A stretch of 29,734 bases of DNA, from contig DATDTD010000048.1 in NCBI GenBank assembly GCA_035290965.1, forward strand, positions 1 to 29,734, read 5' to 3'. Every line of letters starts with the position of its first letter. Position 1 is the stretch's first letter. The notes beneath the pieces were generated by a model, which saw only the letters and a list, made by a program, of their open reading frames with translations, ran no database searches and was not told the DNA's origin. Of this stretch, positions 1 to 8,600 are shown one piece after another. Made by a program: the position numbers and the translations under genes. This stretch comes from JAGVNX01 sp035290965. Lineage in GTDB: Archaea > Iainarchaeota > Iainarchaeia > Iainarchaeales > GCA-2688035.

Positions 1-32
1 AAACAAAAAAATAGTGGAAAAGCTCTGAGCTT
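1..32 (-). terminator. Hairpin plus T-run ending the small-gene operon
   Basis: Just after the TGA of gene A (32-34), the minus strand forms an inverted repeat AAGCTC-A-GAGCTT (20-32). A run of seven T follows on the minus strand (plus-strand A at 5-11) about 8 bases later. A short stem followed by a T-run is what a factor-independent terminator looks like, and archaeal RNA polymerase also stops on T-runs alone. It sits where the A-F operon should end. The window stops here, so the next gene is not visible. Confidence 0.6.
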
Positions 33-436
33 CACATTCCCAGCAGTTTTTTGAATGCGTCTGCGAATTTTTTTATTCCCGAAGAGGCACTTGACATTCC
101 CTTGAAGCGCCATTTGTAAGCATCCATTTCCCCCGGCCTGTAAGGTTTTTGTCCCGGGGCAAACAATTGCTTTCCTGTTGCAGAACCCGCCTCTTTCAAT
201 CCTTCTTCCCAGTTGGACATTGCGGGAAACTGCCCTTCTGCTTTTTCAACCTCTGCAGGAACTCCTTTGCCGAGCGCTTTTGCAACTTTTTTTGTTCCCG
301 AAAAAAGCTTCTGCAGGAGCCATGCAAGCGCAACAAAAAAAGCCGCGATTAAAAAAACAAATCCCGCTACTGGCTGTTTTATTTGAAAAGAGATTAATGC
401 AAGGACAAGCAATGCGAGAAAAATTGCGGATTTCAA
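32..436 (-). CDS. Gene A: small two-span membrane protein with charged tail (134 aa)
   Basis: The function is not recognised. Two hydrophobic segments (about residues 3-19 and 22-42) form a hairpin joined by QIKQP. A soluble, lysine-rich tail of about 90 residues follows and ends KKFADAFKKLLGM, which could be an amphipathic helix. The positive-inside rule puts the tail in the cytoplasm. The start is TTG: no ATG or GTG lies further upstream before an in-frame stop at 449-451, and AGTGGT (440-445) sits four bases before the TTG as a ribosome binding site. It is the last gene of the six-gene leftward set, 38 bases after gene B, and is followed by a terminator-like hairpin. It differs from B, C, E and F in having two spans and a longer tail. 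Confidence is high that it is a gene, low on its role. Confidence 0.82.
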   Translation of the reverse strand: MKSAIFLALLVLALISFQIKQPVAGFVFLIAAFFVALAWLLQKLFSGTKKVAKALGKGVPAEVEKAEGQFPAMSNWEEGLKEAGSATGKQLFAPGQKPYRPGEMDAYKWRFKGMSSASSGIKKFADAFKKLLGM

Positions 437-474
437 AAAACCACTGTTTCAAATTCCAGAAGGGGATAATTGCT

Positions 475-801
475 TCAGTATCCGCCGGGCCCGCCGAATC
501 CGCCCATTCCTCCGTCCATTCCCATTCCCATGTCCATTGGCATTTGTTCCTGTTCCTTTTTTCCTACTCCGAGGATAATGGACAATATTACTAATCCGAA
601 CAATACAAGCGGCCATATTTCCTTTAAGCTGTCTGCGGCAAAATAAAGCACAAAAGCCGCTATCCCCAAAACAATTGTTGCCTTTACGCTTCTTGTTGTA
701 AGAACGAGCACTGTGACTATTGCAAGCACCATCCAGTTCTGCTGGAACTGGATTGCCAGCATCATTAAAACAACAGCAATCATGAAAGTAAACGTGTCCA
801 T
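475..801 (-). CDS. Gene B: small membrane protein with Met/Gly-rich tail (108 aa)
   Basis: An unrecognised protein with three or four hydrophobic segments (about residues 3-19, 22-37, 42-57 and 62-82). It ends in a soluble tail with KKEQEQ, then MPMDMGMGMDGGMGG and a Gly/Pro-Gly-Tyr end. The frame stays open to 993, but I use the ATG at 801 (MDTFTF). The extension would be polar, non-hydrophobic sequence overlapping gene C, which is clearly coding in another frame. From 801 the gene follows C after 11 bases. AGTGA (813-817) overlaps the stop codon of C, and AAGTGGGAT lies closer to the start. Its span pair (KATIVLGIAAFVLYF, short loop, then a span ending LGVG) resembles genes C, E and F, suggesting a family of divergent paralogues. 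The methionine-rich tail might bind metal or pack with a partner, but this is speculation. Confidence 0.85.
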   Translation of the reverse strand: MDTFTFMIAVVLMMLAIQFQQNWMVLAIVTVLVLTTRSVKATIVLGIAAFVLYFAADSLKEIWPLVLFGLVILSIILGVGKKEQEQMPMDMGMGMDGGMGGFGGPGGY

Positions 802-812
802 AAAATCCCACT

Positions 813-1043
813 TCACTTGAAAATGTGCATTTTGTCGAAAAGGCTCGCCCCGAATGTTGCTATCAAGAAAATTGCCACGGGAACCCAGACAAACCCCGGA
901 AACTGTATAAAAATCAAGTAGGTTACGATTACAGCGAACAATACAGCGAGCTTTGCGCTTCCCAGAACCTTTTTTCCCCAGGAAAAAATCCATATGAAAT
1001 AGAAAAGAGTCAGAACAATTCCAACATTAACCCATGCATCCAT
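813..1043 (-). CDS. Gene C: small three-span membrane protein (76 aa)
   Basis: An unrecognised, very hydrophobic protein with three likely membrane segments (about residues 5-20, 30-47 and 50-67) and almost no soluble part. The chosen start is ATG at 1043 (MDAWVNVG). A GTG at 1052 would add three residues, but it lies inside the motif AGTGA (1049-1053), which is the ribosome binding site for the ATG. The same AGTGA-to-ATG arrangement precedes gene E, P2 and P3. It follows gene D after 71 bases, enough room for its own weak promoter (TTAAAAAC near 1079-1086), and precedes B by 11 bases, so B and C are surely co-transcribed. The segment from WGKKVLGSAK through the last two spans aligns by eye with E and F. 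No catalytic or binding residues stand out. Confidence 0.85.
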   Translation of the reverse strand: MDAWVNVGIVLTLFYFIWIFSWGKKVLGSAKLAVLFAVIVTYLIFIQFPGFVWVPVAIFLIATFGASLFDKMHIFK

Positions 1044-1048
1044 TTGAA

Positions 1049-1053
1049 TCACT
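1049..1053 (-). promoter_or_regulatory. Ribosome binding site deciding the start of gene C
   Basis: AGTGA on the minus strand, complementary to the 3' end of archaeal 16S rRNA (family knowledge), lies five bases before the ATG at 1043. It contains the GTG that a longest-ORF rule would pick, so the ATG is the better start. Confidence 0.65.
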
Positions 1054-1114
1054 TTCGCAAAAATTATTGCCTTTAATTGTTTTTAAGGCTTTGCCCCGTG
1101 CATTGCAGTGCTGT

Positions 1115-1771
1115 TTATTCCAAATCCGGCAAGGCTGCAAAAACAAATTTTCCTTTTGAAAAACCGGCTATCAAAAGGTTTGCGTACTTGATGCCAGTGT
1201 TTTTATGAACCTCGTCTGCCGCTGTTCTCAGCATTTCCCGCGTAACTTCATGTTGTTCCTGCAGTTTTGCAAAAAATTCTTTTGCCCTTTTTGTTTTCTT
1301 GTCAAGGCAAGCCATGTTAAAGCAGCCAAGAACTTCTCCGAGGCTAGGGTTTTCCGTCCTTGCCATTGCAATCAAATCAAGTTCAGGGAGTATTGCATAG
1401 GCAATCGGTTCCAATAAAACATATGTTTTCGGCCTGAATCTTTTGTTGTGCGCCCTTACTTGTTGTTTTATTTTTTCAATGACTTCTTTTGCAGTAAACT
1501 TTCTTTTTCCTTCAAATTCGTGCGTTCTCTTTATTACAACAGGCATTCCCAGTGTTCTTTTTGCATTTAGCTGGCGGACTTTCCGCGCAAAGCCTGTTGT
1601 GCTGTTTTCAGGGACAAGTTTGGCAATGTCCAATTCTTTTCTTGGGTCTATATTTTGCAGCCTGCCCAAAAACTTGTACAAGTCCCTTAAATGCCCCTTT
1701 ATTCTCTGCTCTCTTCTTACTGCTTTTTGCAGTCGTGTAATTGCCATGCGCGGCAATGGCTTGGTTGGCAT
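1115..1771 (-). CDS. Gene D: basic soluble protein with faint kinase-like C-terminus (218 aa)
   Basis: The family is not recognised. There is no signal peptide or membrane segment, so it should be cytoplasmic. The first 60 residues are rich in Arg and Lys (TRLQKAVRREQRIKGHLRD), so it could bind nucleic acid or a membrane surface. From about residue 115, YVLLEPIAYAI, then ELDLIAMARTENPSLGEVL, resembles a protein-kinase hinge. The end, VHKNTGIKYANLLIAG then GKFVFAALPDLE, recalls a kinase H-x-D...N catalytic loop followed by a D-F-G-like position. The HxD aspartate is Asn and the spacing is two residues too long, so any kinase relationship would be remote and probably inactive. The start ATG at 1771 has GTGA (1776-1779) four bases upstream. 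It lies between membrane-protein genes E (34 bases upstream) and C, in the same direction, so it may be a cytoplasmic partner of that membrane set. Confidence 0.9.
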   Translation of the reverse strand: MPTKPLPRMAITRLQKAVRREQRIKGHLRDLYKFLGRLQNIDPRKELDIAKLVPENSTTGFARKVRQLNAKRTLGMPVVIKRTHEFEGKRKFTAKEVIEKIKQQVRAHNKRFRPKTYVLLEPIAYAILPELDLIAMARTENPSLGEVLGCFNMACLDKKTKRAKEFFAKLQEQHEVTREMLRTAADEVHKNTGIKYANLLIAGFSKGKFVFAALPDLE

Positions 1772-1805
1772 TTGTTCACGCTTCTCTATTCAATGTCGTG
1801 CCTGT

Positions 1806-2129
1806 TCAGCCTTTCCTTAGTCCCATTCCTACTCCGAAGATTATTATTGAAAAGACATTGAATACCAGCAAAAAGTAAAACAAAATATACAGCGATGCAG
1901 TTACATACGCGTATTTTATCACAAGGAAGTAAATCAGGATTCCTGAAATTATCAAGGAAAAAATATTGCTTCCTAAATATCCGCGCACAGTTGAAAAAAT
2001 CAGGAAAACAAGAATCAGCCGCATTATTATGTCTGCAAGCGGAAAAGCCATCATTACAAGCGCGGGCAGTATTGTTATTGCGAGCAGCGCAACAATGATT
2101 ATTATTATCAGGTTTCCCTTTTCATTCAT
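1806..2129 (-). CDS. Gene E: small membrane protein, three to four spans (107 aa)
   Basis: An unrecognised protein, almost wholly hydrophobic: MNEKGN, then LIIIIIVALLAITILPALVM (first span), about 34-48, 53-72 and 80-102. The very short ends (MNEKGN and GLRKG) leave no soluble domain. ATG at 2129 is preceded by AGTGA (2134-2138) four bases upstream, a strong ribosome binding site. It begins 18 bases after gene F, so it belongs to the same transcript. From VRGYLGSN onward, the pair of spans with an I-Y-F-L segment between them matches the layout of C and F. The N-terminal KGN before a hydrophobic stretch faintly recalls a class III (pilin) signal, but the further spans argue against that. Confidence 0.87.
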   Translation of the reverse strand: MNEKGNLIIIIIVALLAITILPALVMMAFPLADIIMRLILVFLIFSTVRGYLGSNIFSLIISGILIYFLVIKYAYVTASLYILFYFLLVFNVFSIIIFGVGMGLRKG

Positions 2130-2147
2130 AAAATCACTTTGAAAAAT

Positions 2148-2546
2148 TCAAATCGGCGGCGGTACGCGCGGCCTTGGGTGCAGCCTCTGCCTTCCCTGGT
2201 CAAAGCGGTTGCTTCTTTCCGAAAGGTCTTTTCCACTGCCTATCTGGCCTTCTCCGCCGCCCGCTCCGCCTGCCGCGATTCCCGGGAATGCGAATACAAA
2301 GTCAATCAGTATTCCTCCCACTCCAAACATCAACAGAGTCATTATTATGAAAGCGCTTTCAAAAAACCATGAATAGGGAGACATCAGCACTAGATAGGCA
2401 AGCCCGATTATTATTACTATGGCAACAGGCCCCTTTCCCAGATGCTGCCAGACAAATGCGATTATTGCAAGCAGCATGAATATTTTAAGCACTAAAAGCA
2501 TGTCTCTGCCGAATTCAATGAAGCTGAAAAGCAAGAAATCAATCAT
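2148..2546 (-). CDS. Gene F: small membrane protein with Gly-rich and Arg-rich tail (132 aa)
   Basis: An unrecognised protein with about three spans (residues 16-34, 39-56 and 62-86), then a glycine-rich linker (AAGGAGGGEGQIGSG) and a basic, proline-rich tail ending RQRLHPRPRVPPPI. The loop HLGKGPVAIV and the span pair ending LMFGVGGIL match the shared layout of B, C and E. It is the first gene of the small-gene set. No ribosome binding site precedes the ATG at 2546; instead a T-run is followed by CTG. A TATA-like TTATTAAT lies about 28 bases upstream, so the transcript probably starts at or next to the ATG (leaderless). In archaea, leaderless first genes followed by genes with binding sites, such as E, are a common operon pattern. 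The cytoplasmic Pro/Arg tail could dock to another component. Confidence 0.87.
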   Translation of the reverse strand: MIDFLLFSFIEFGRDMLLVLKIFMLLAIIAFVWQHLGKGPVAIVIIIGLAYLVLMSPYSWFFESAFIIMTLLMFGVGGILIDFVFAFPGIAAGGAGGGEGQIGSGKDLSERSNRFDQGRQRLHPRPRVPPPI

Positions 2547-2548
2547 CA

Positions 2549-2578
2549 GAAAAAAATAGGGCTTTCAAGTATTAATAA
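2549..2578 (-). promoter_or_regulatory. Promoter of the F-to-A operon (leaderless), with T-run ending P1
   Basis: TTATTAAT (2571-2578) is a TATA-like box with an A-rich stretch just upstream that could serve as a BRE. Its centre is about 28 bases from the ATG of F at 2546, so transcription should begin at the start codon. A run of seven T (2550-2556) lies between them and could end the P1 transcript. Terminator and promoter therefore appear superimposed in a 54-base gap. Confidence 0.5.
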
Positions 2579-2600
2579 CTTATCTTTTTTTGCAAGCAGT

Positions 2601-5600
2601 TTATTGTGCCGGAATGCAGGATTTTTCGAACTGTGCTTTCTTTTCCGCAGTAAGCAGTGCATCCACGACAGGCTTGGGGTTCCAGAAGAACTGGCTGCTT
2701 GCCCTGTTGCTTGCCCCTACTACGCAGACGCTGCCGTCCTTTACAAGTTTCAAAACATCCTCAACAGAACTTATTGACGAAACCCCGAAGCTGTTGAATT
2801 CCTGCCCCGGAACTCCGTTAAGCGCAACCTGTGTTCCCGAGCTTCCTGTTCCAATCAGCTGCATATTGTCTCCATATGTTTTGCGTTTCAGAACGCTGTT
2901 TGTGGCCTGCGGAGTAAAAACCAATCCCCGCAAATAAACGTCGCCTTTTCTCGAGGGATTGCACCACTCCAATCCATAATCAGTTATCTGTGTTCCAATT
3001 GCGCATTTTACATTTCCTGTAATGCCGCCATGCGTATCCCATGTGTCCTGCCATCCGTCAGACATGCCCGTATCCTTGAAGTCCTTGCAGTTTATTCCAA
3101 TTCCTGTCCATCTGATCATTCTCTGCAGGGCTGTCTGCGGAGCGTTGTCTATCTCTGCGCTGTAAAATCCGAATGCGTCTTCTCCGGTTGAATAGGAAAC
3201 ATTCATTATTATCGGGGTTGCATAGCTCGGCATTAATGCAATGCTTGTGGAATCCTCCCCTGCTTTTACTTCCATTATTATTCCGCGCTTGTCAACATTG
3301 AGAGTCTTGAAATCACTTATTTTTCCCGCTGAAACCCATGCCCCGAATGCAGGGGTGCTTGAGGCAATGTTTGTGGTTGTTACTCCCTGCGAGGAGGAAT
3401 TGTTTATGTTTATTGTTTCCTGGCTTTCCTGCCTGTAATTTACTCCATAGCCCTGCCTTCCGTTTTCAGAGTCGATTCCTATTCTTCCGTCAAAGGGAAG
3501 ATAATAGAACGGGCTGTCGGGATTCGGAGTTTCAAGCTGTGTCATTTCAACTGTTATTTTTGCGCCCAGTTTGTTTTCTTCGAAGAAGTCCCAGTTTTCA
3601 TTGCTGAATTCAGCGTTCAATACTACATTGTATTTTCCCGCCTGCAAGGGAGAGTTTTCAGTCGTTCCATAGTCAAATTTGAAATTTTCAGCGCTGTTGA
3701 AATATTCTCCCCAGCCGTTCTGCCTTGAATACATATCCGGGCAGTCGAAAAACGACTTGTTCAGGCAGAAGTCATGGAAGTCTTTCCTGAAATCGCTTGG
3801 ATATGCGTCTCTTATCAGCAGTGCATTGAAATTTATTGCATTCAATACATTTTCTTTTTCCGATGCGCTCCATGTCGAGTTTCCGTTTGCCTCTGTAGCC
3901 TCAATGAAATCCTTGAGCCTTTTTGTATTGAATGGAGTGCATTTCCCAACCCCTGAAGAAGTCATATTGAGCCTTGCGCTTATTGAATCATTTCCAATAT
4001 CATTGTTTTCGCAGTTCTCGCACAATTGGAATGTAACAGCCGCATTTACGGTGTATTCCCCCTGCGGAATTTCTGAAAATACCTGTGAAACAACCTGCCT
4101 GCTCAGCAAATTGAAATTCGCTGTTTTTGTTGCAATCACAGCGCTATCGGAACCATTTATTGTGATTGTAAGTGTTCCCTGCATTTCCTTTGTGTTAAGG
4201 CTTTCAATTGTAACGAGAATGTTTGCGTCGTTTCCTGTTTTCACTGCCTGTATTTTTGTTATTCCCGCATCAAGGCTTATTCCAGATAAAGTTTGTTCTG
4301 AAACAGAAGCCGCTGTTTCTCCTGTCGGGCAGTCAAACGGCTTGTGCGTGTCAATAAAGTTTTTGACTGTTTCAAGCTTTTTCAGTGTTTCAATGCTGAA
4401 CTGCGTTGCATCGCAGTAAACATGGTTCGGGTTTGTTTCATCGCAGGTGTTTTCCTTTACTGAAGCCCAGTCCCACTGCAGCAATATTTTTGGAACAGCC
4501 TTTTCCCCTGTCACTCCGCTCAGGCTTCCGAGCACGCAGTTCGGAATAGGCCCCGCCTCTATGATTGTTGCAACAGGATTGAATGCGTTTACCTGTATCC
4601 TGAAATTTTCAACATAAGGCGTTGTTTTCTTTGTTCTTATTGTAACAGGCTTTTCCTCTGAATCAGTTTCGTAACGTGTTTCGTATTCAGTCCTCTGTCC
4701 CCTTACCTGTATTATCCTGAAAAGCGGTTTTGAAGGGTCCTGCTGTACAACCCCTGCCTCGTTTAAAATTGCGATTTTTCTTTTTTCATTGTTCAAGGAT
4801 GCATTGTCTTCCCTCTGTTCAATGCTTTTCTCTCCCAAATCCTTTATTGTAATGTCAGTGCTGTATTCCTCGGAAAATTTTCCGTCCTCTATTTTTGCGT
4901 TCGGCATTAACAGCTTCACTGTGCTGTAGCCCAAATCCTTGAGGACTGCTTCATAGGAAAATTCTCCCTGCGCCTGCTTGGAAGAAGCAAGCTGCATTCC
5001 CATCATGTATCCCTGAAGCATGCTTCCCAAAAAGCTCGGTTCTCCTCCCGACATCTGTGTAAAGCCGAGAAGCAGCGGAAGCATAGCGCTGTCCATGCCG
5101 CTGTCCTGATCGTTGTTTGAAGCGCTGCCTGCCGAAGGAGTTGTCTGCTTGGGCACTGTTGGCTGTGTGGGAATTCCTGCATAAGTTCCGCTTGTGCCTG
5201 TTGCTGCTGTCGGCATTCCGACAGAAGGCAAAACAAACCCGCCTGTTGCAGGCTGTGAGGTTGCAGGCGGAGTTGTGCCGCCTGCCGGTGGTGTTGGTGT
5301 TGTTCCCGCGGGAGTCCCTGTTGTTCCTGCAGGCGCTGCCGGGTTTGTAGCGCCCGGTATTGTGGTTCCCCATTTTTTGGTTTGCGGATTGTATGTTATT
5401 CCCGCTATCGGCTTTCCCTGCGTGTCAAACAATTGGTTGCCTTTTATGAATCCGTATTCTGTTGAAGAAATTTTTCCGCTTGTATCATAAACATCCGCCT
5501 TTATCCATGGGTGGCACATTCCTTCCGCTGGTTGCATTACCTGCTGGCCGTTCTGGCTGTAAAACAAATTGTCTTTTTTGTACAGTACGTCCCCCCTGTC

Positions 5601-8600
5601 CATCAGGCAGTAATCTGATGTTGTTCCGCTTGTTATTTTGTTGAAGATTGCAGTCGGGCCGCCTGCCTGTCCCATCATGTTTGCCATTCCCATTAACATT
5701 GCAAATTTTTCCCCTTCCGACTGGGCTTTTCCGCTGTCTTTTTCGCTCCATGAAACAGTAATGTTTTCAAGCTTGTCATAGCAGTGATTAATCAAATTCG
5801 CTGTGTCGTATCCCGAGTATGCATCGTTGGGATTTTTGAATACGTCAAACTCAAACTTTGTCAGTTCAATGCAGCCGTCCGACTGGACTCTCACGCGCAG
5901 ATTTTTAATGAATTTTTCCTGTGTTTCTCCAAAGCCCTGGGCAAAAATGCTTACAATATACTGCCCGGGAATTGCGCCGCTTGCAATGACATCTATTTTT
6001 GCAGAATCTTTTTCTTTCAAGGTAAATCTTTTTTTGCTTAATTCGAGTTCTGATTCAAGCCTGAAATCTGTAGAGGGGCCGCAGCCTATTGTTTCAATTG
6101 AAAAGCTTCCTGTCCCTTCCGGCTTTATTGTTATTATGTCGCTGTCAAAGCCAATGCACTGCAGCAGGTTGCTTATTGTAAGGTTTGCGGAAAGCGAATC
6201 CGTCAGTTCCTGTGTTCCCTTCCCTGTTTCCGAATCAGTGGGATTTTCCGCGCGGAAAATAATGTCTGCTGCAGCAACTGCGCCATAACCTGTGCTTGGA
6301 ATAAAGCTCAAAGTTACTGTAAGTTTTTCTTCGGGCGCAAGCCTTCCGGCTATTCTCTTGAAATATCCTGAAACAAGGTCTGCCTGCGACTGTTCAGTTG
6401 CAACAGAGAACAATCCGGCTTCATTGCCCTTCCAGTTTACCTGTGCCTCTACATTGTTCAGGGCAACGGGAATTCCGTTTGCTGAGCAGTTGTTCTGTAT
6501 TTCAAATTCTATCTGTATTGTCTGTCCCTCGGTAAAGCCCTGCCATTCTCTTTTTGTTATTTTGAAGCAGTTCGGATTGTCCACTTCTCCGCCCACTCCA
6601 ATGTTTATTACTACAGGCACTTCATAATCCCATTCTCCGCCGAGAGCGCTTACTGTCGCCTTTAATGTTGCATCTATTGTTTTTGTTTCAGTTACCTGTT
6701 TTCCAAGGTCAGTGAGAGTTGCCTTCAGGGAAAAGGCTTTTGTTTCCTTTCCCGAAATTTTTTCTCCAAGATAGGTGTCGAGCCAGTTTTTCGCCTTCTG
6801 CGCGTCAATCAATCCCGAGAATTTTCCTTCAAGCGAGAGATTTGTGACTGTAAGCTCGACATTTGAATTGTTCTTTATAGTGAATTCAGCGTCTGCTTCC
6901 TGCATTGTTTTTGCATTCAGCGCAATTCCGATTTTATCCGGCTGCAATAATGCAATCTTGTCATCCACAAGGATTTCCATTTCAAACCTTTTGTATTCCG
7001 GCTTTTCGGCTATTAAAAATAATTTTTCTCCGGGCTGCTGCGATGGAAGCCTTAACTCGGCTTTTCCGCTAGAGTTTGTTGTTGCAGTGCTGAGCACATT
7101 GTGCGCCCTGTCCTCTATTTTTACAAGCGCGTTTTCTATTTCAAGGCCTGTTTCCTTGTCAAGCACTGTGGCAATGATTTTGTTTTCTATTCCGCTCGGC
7201 AAAAATTCCGGGACAATTGTAACAGAGAGCTCTTTTGTAGCGGATATTCCTATTGCAATTGTTTTTTCAAAAACAATTCTTTCCGCGGAGCGCAGCTGGA
7301 ATTTTATCTGCGAGTCTGCTGTTTTCTGCGTTGAAAAAGCAAGGTTTCCCTTTATGGAAGTGCCCGGCAATAAGTCTCCCGCATTTGTCCAGTCTATTTT
7401 GCCGCCTGCTGCTGTTCCTGAAACGCTTGTGTTCTGCGCGCTGTTTATTGTATAATCCCCGAAAAGCAGTGCTTCGTCCTCATTCAGGATTCTGAGTTCT
7501 GCGCCGTAATAAGGCAGTGTTTTTGACGCATTTAATATCGCAAATGTCATTGCGTAATCCTTGAATATTTTTGCATTGTAGGAGCTTGTTGCTGATTCTG
7601 ATATGCCTGCTTCAATATCCAGAATGCTTGCGCTGAAGCAGAATGTTTCATCGCACAATGTTTCGCTTCCGACATTGTATGCCGCCTGATATGCGTCAGC
7701 GTACAATGCCTGTTTTTTGGCAGTGTTTTCAGAGTTTCCCAGCTGGCTGTCAAGCTTGTCCCTGATATATTTTCCGTCTGAATCAACCGCATAAGCCCTG
7801 TACCAGAATACAAGCTCGTCCGATGCCTTTGCTGTTTCCTTTACTTTTATTGTTGCCTCAATGTTTGTTGTTCCTGTGCTGAATTCTGTCCATTCCCCGT
7901 TAACCCATTTTGCGTCATCCGCTGTAATGTTTTTTGCGTCCTGTTCGTAATTGTTGTTGGGCCTGAAGGAGGTTGCCTTTATTACACTCGGCTTTCCCGG
8001 AAAATTAATTTCTTTTATTGCAAGTGCATCAAGCGTCATTACAGTGCTTGTGCCTGTCCTCAAATGAACCCCGATTTTTGAATAGTCCTTGTTTACGGGC
8101 ACTTTCACCTGCAGTTTTGCAGTGTATGTTTCTCCGGGAGCAAGCACTGAGGCTATTTCACTGCCCTTGTAAAATCCAAGGAAACTTATTTTTATGTCTC
8201 CGCTGATTATTTCCTTTTCCATTGCCGCAGTTATTTCCTGCACAGTGCTCGGCACAATCGGATAGACAACTGAAGTGTAATCAGCCATTCCGCTTTTTTC
8301 TATCCTGAAAAATATTTTTTTGTCAGCCCTTGAAACAAAGTCAATTGTCCCGTCCGCATTTTCAATCGGCCTTGAGCCCGAGCCTATTTTTTCCATTGTA
8401 GTTGAATCGTAAAAAAATACATCGGCCCCAGTCATTGGGTTTCCGTCTGAGTCGACTGCCTTTATGCGCAGAGTCCCGTCAGGAATAATCATTGTCACTG
8501 TAAGAAGAGTCGCATCGGAAATTCTCTGCTGGAATTTTGCAGTATCGCTCCATCCCGAGAAACTGCTTTTTATTGCAAAAGCCTTGTATGTTCCCGAAGG

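Noticed and set aside
802..993. N-terminal extension of gene B up to a start at 993
   Set aside because: It would overlap gene C almost fully, its sequence is not hydrophobic like the rest, and the ATG at 801 follows gene C with normal operon spacing.
3679..4419. Plus-strand open frame of 246 codons
   Set aside because: It lies wholly opposite P1, whose domains are clear on the minus strand. Its translation is Ser/Phe/Cys-rich without recognisable features, as expected of an antisense shadow.
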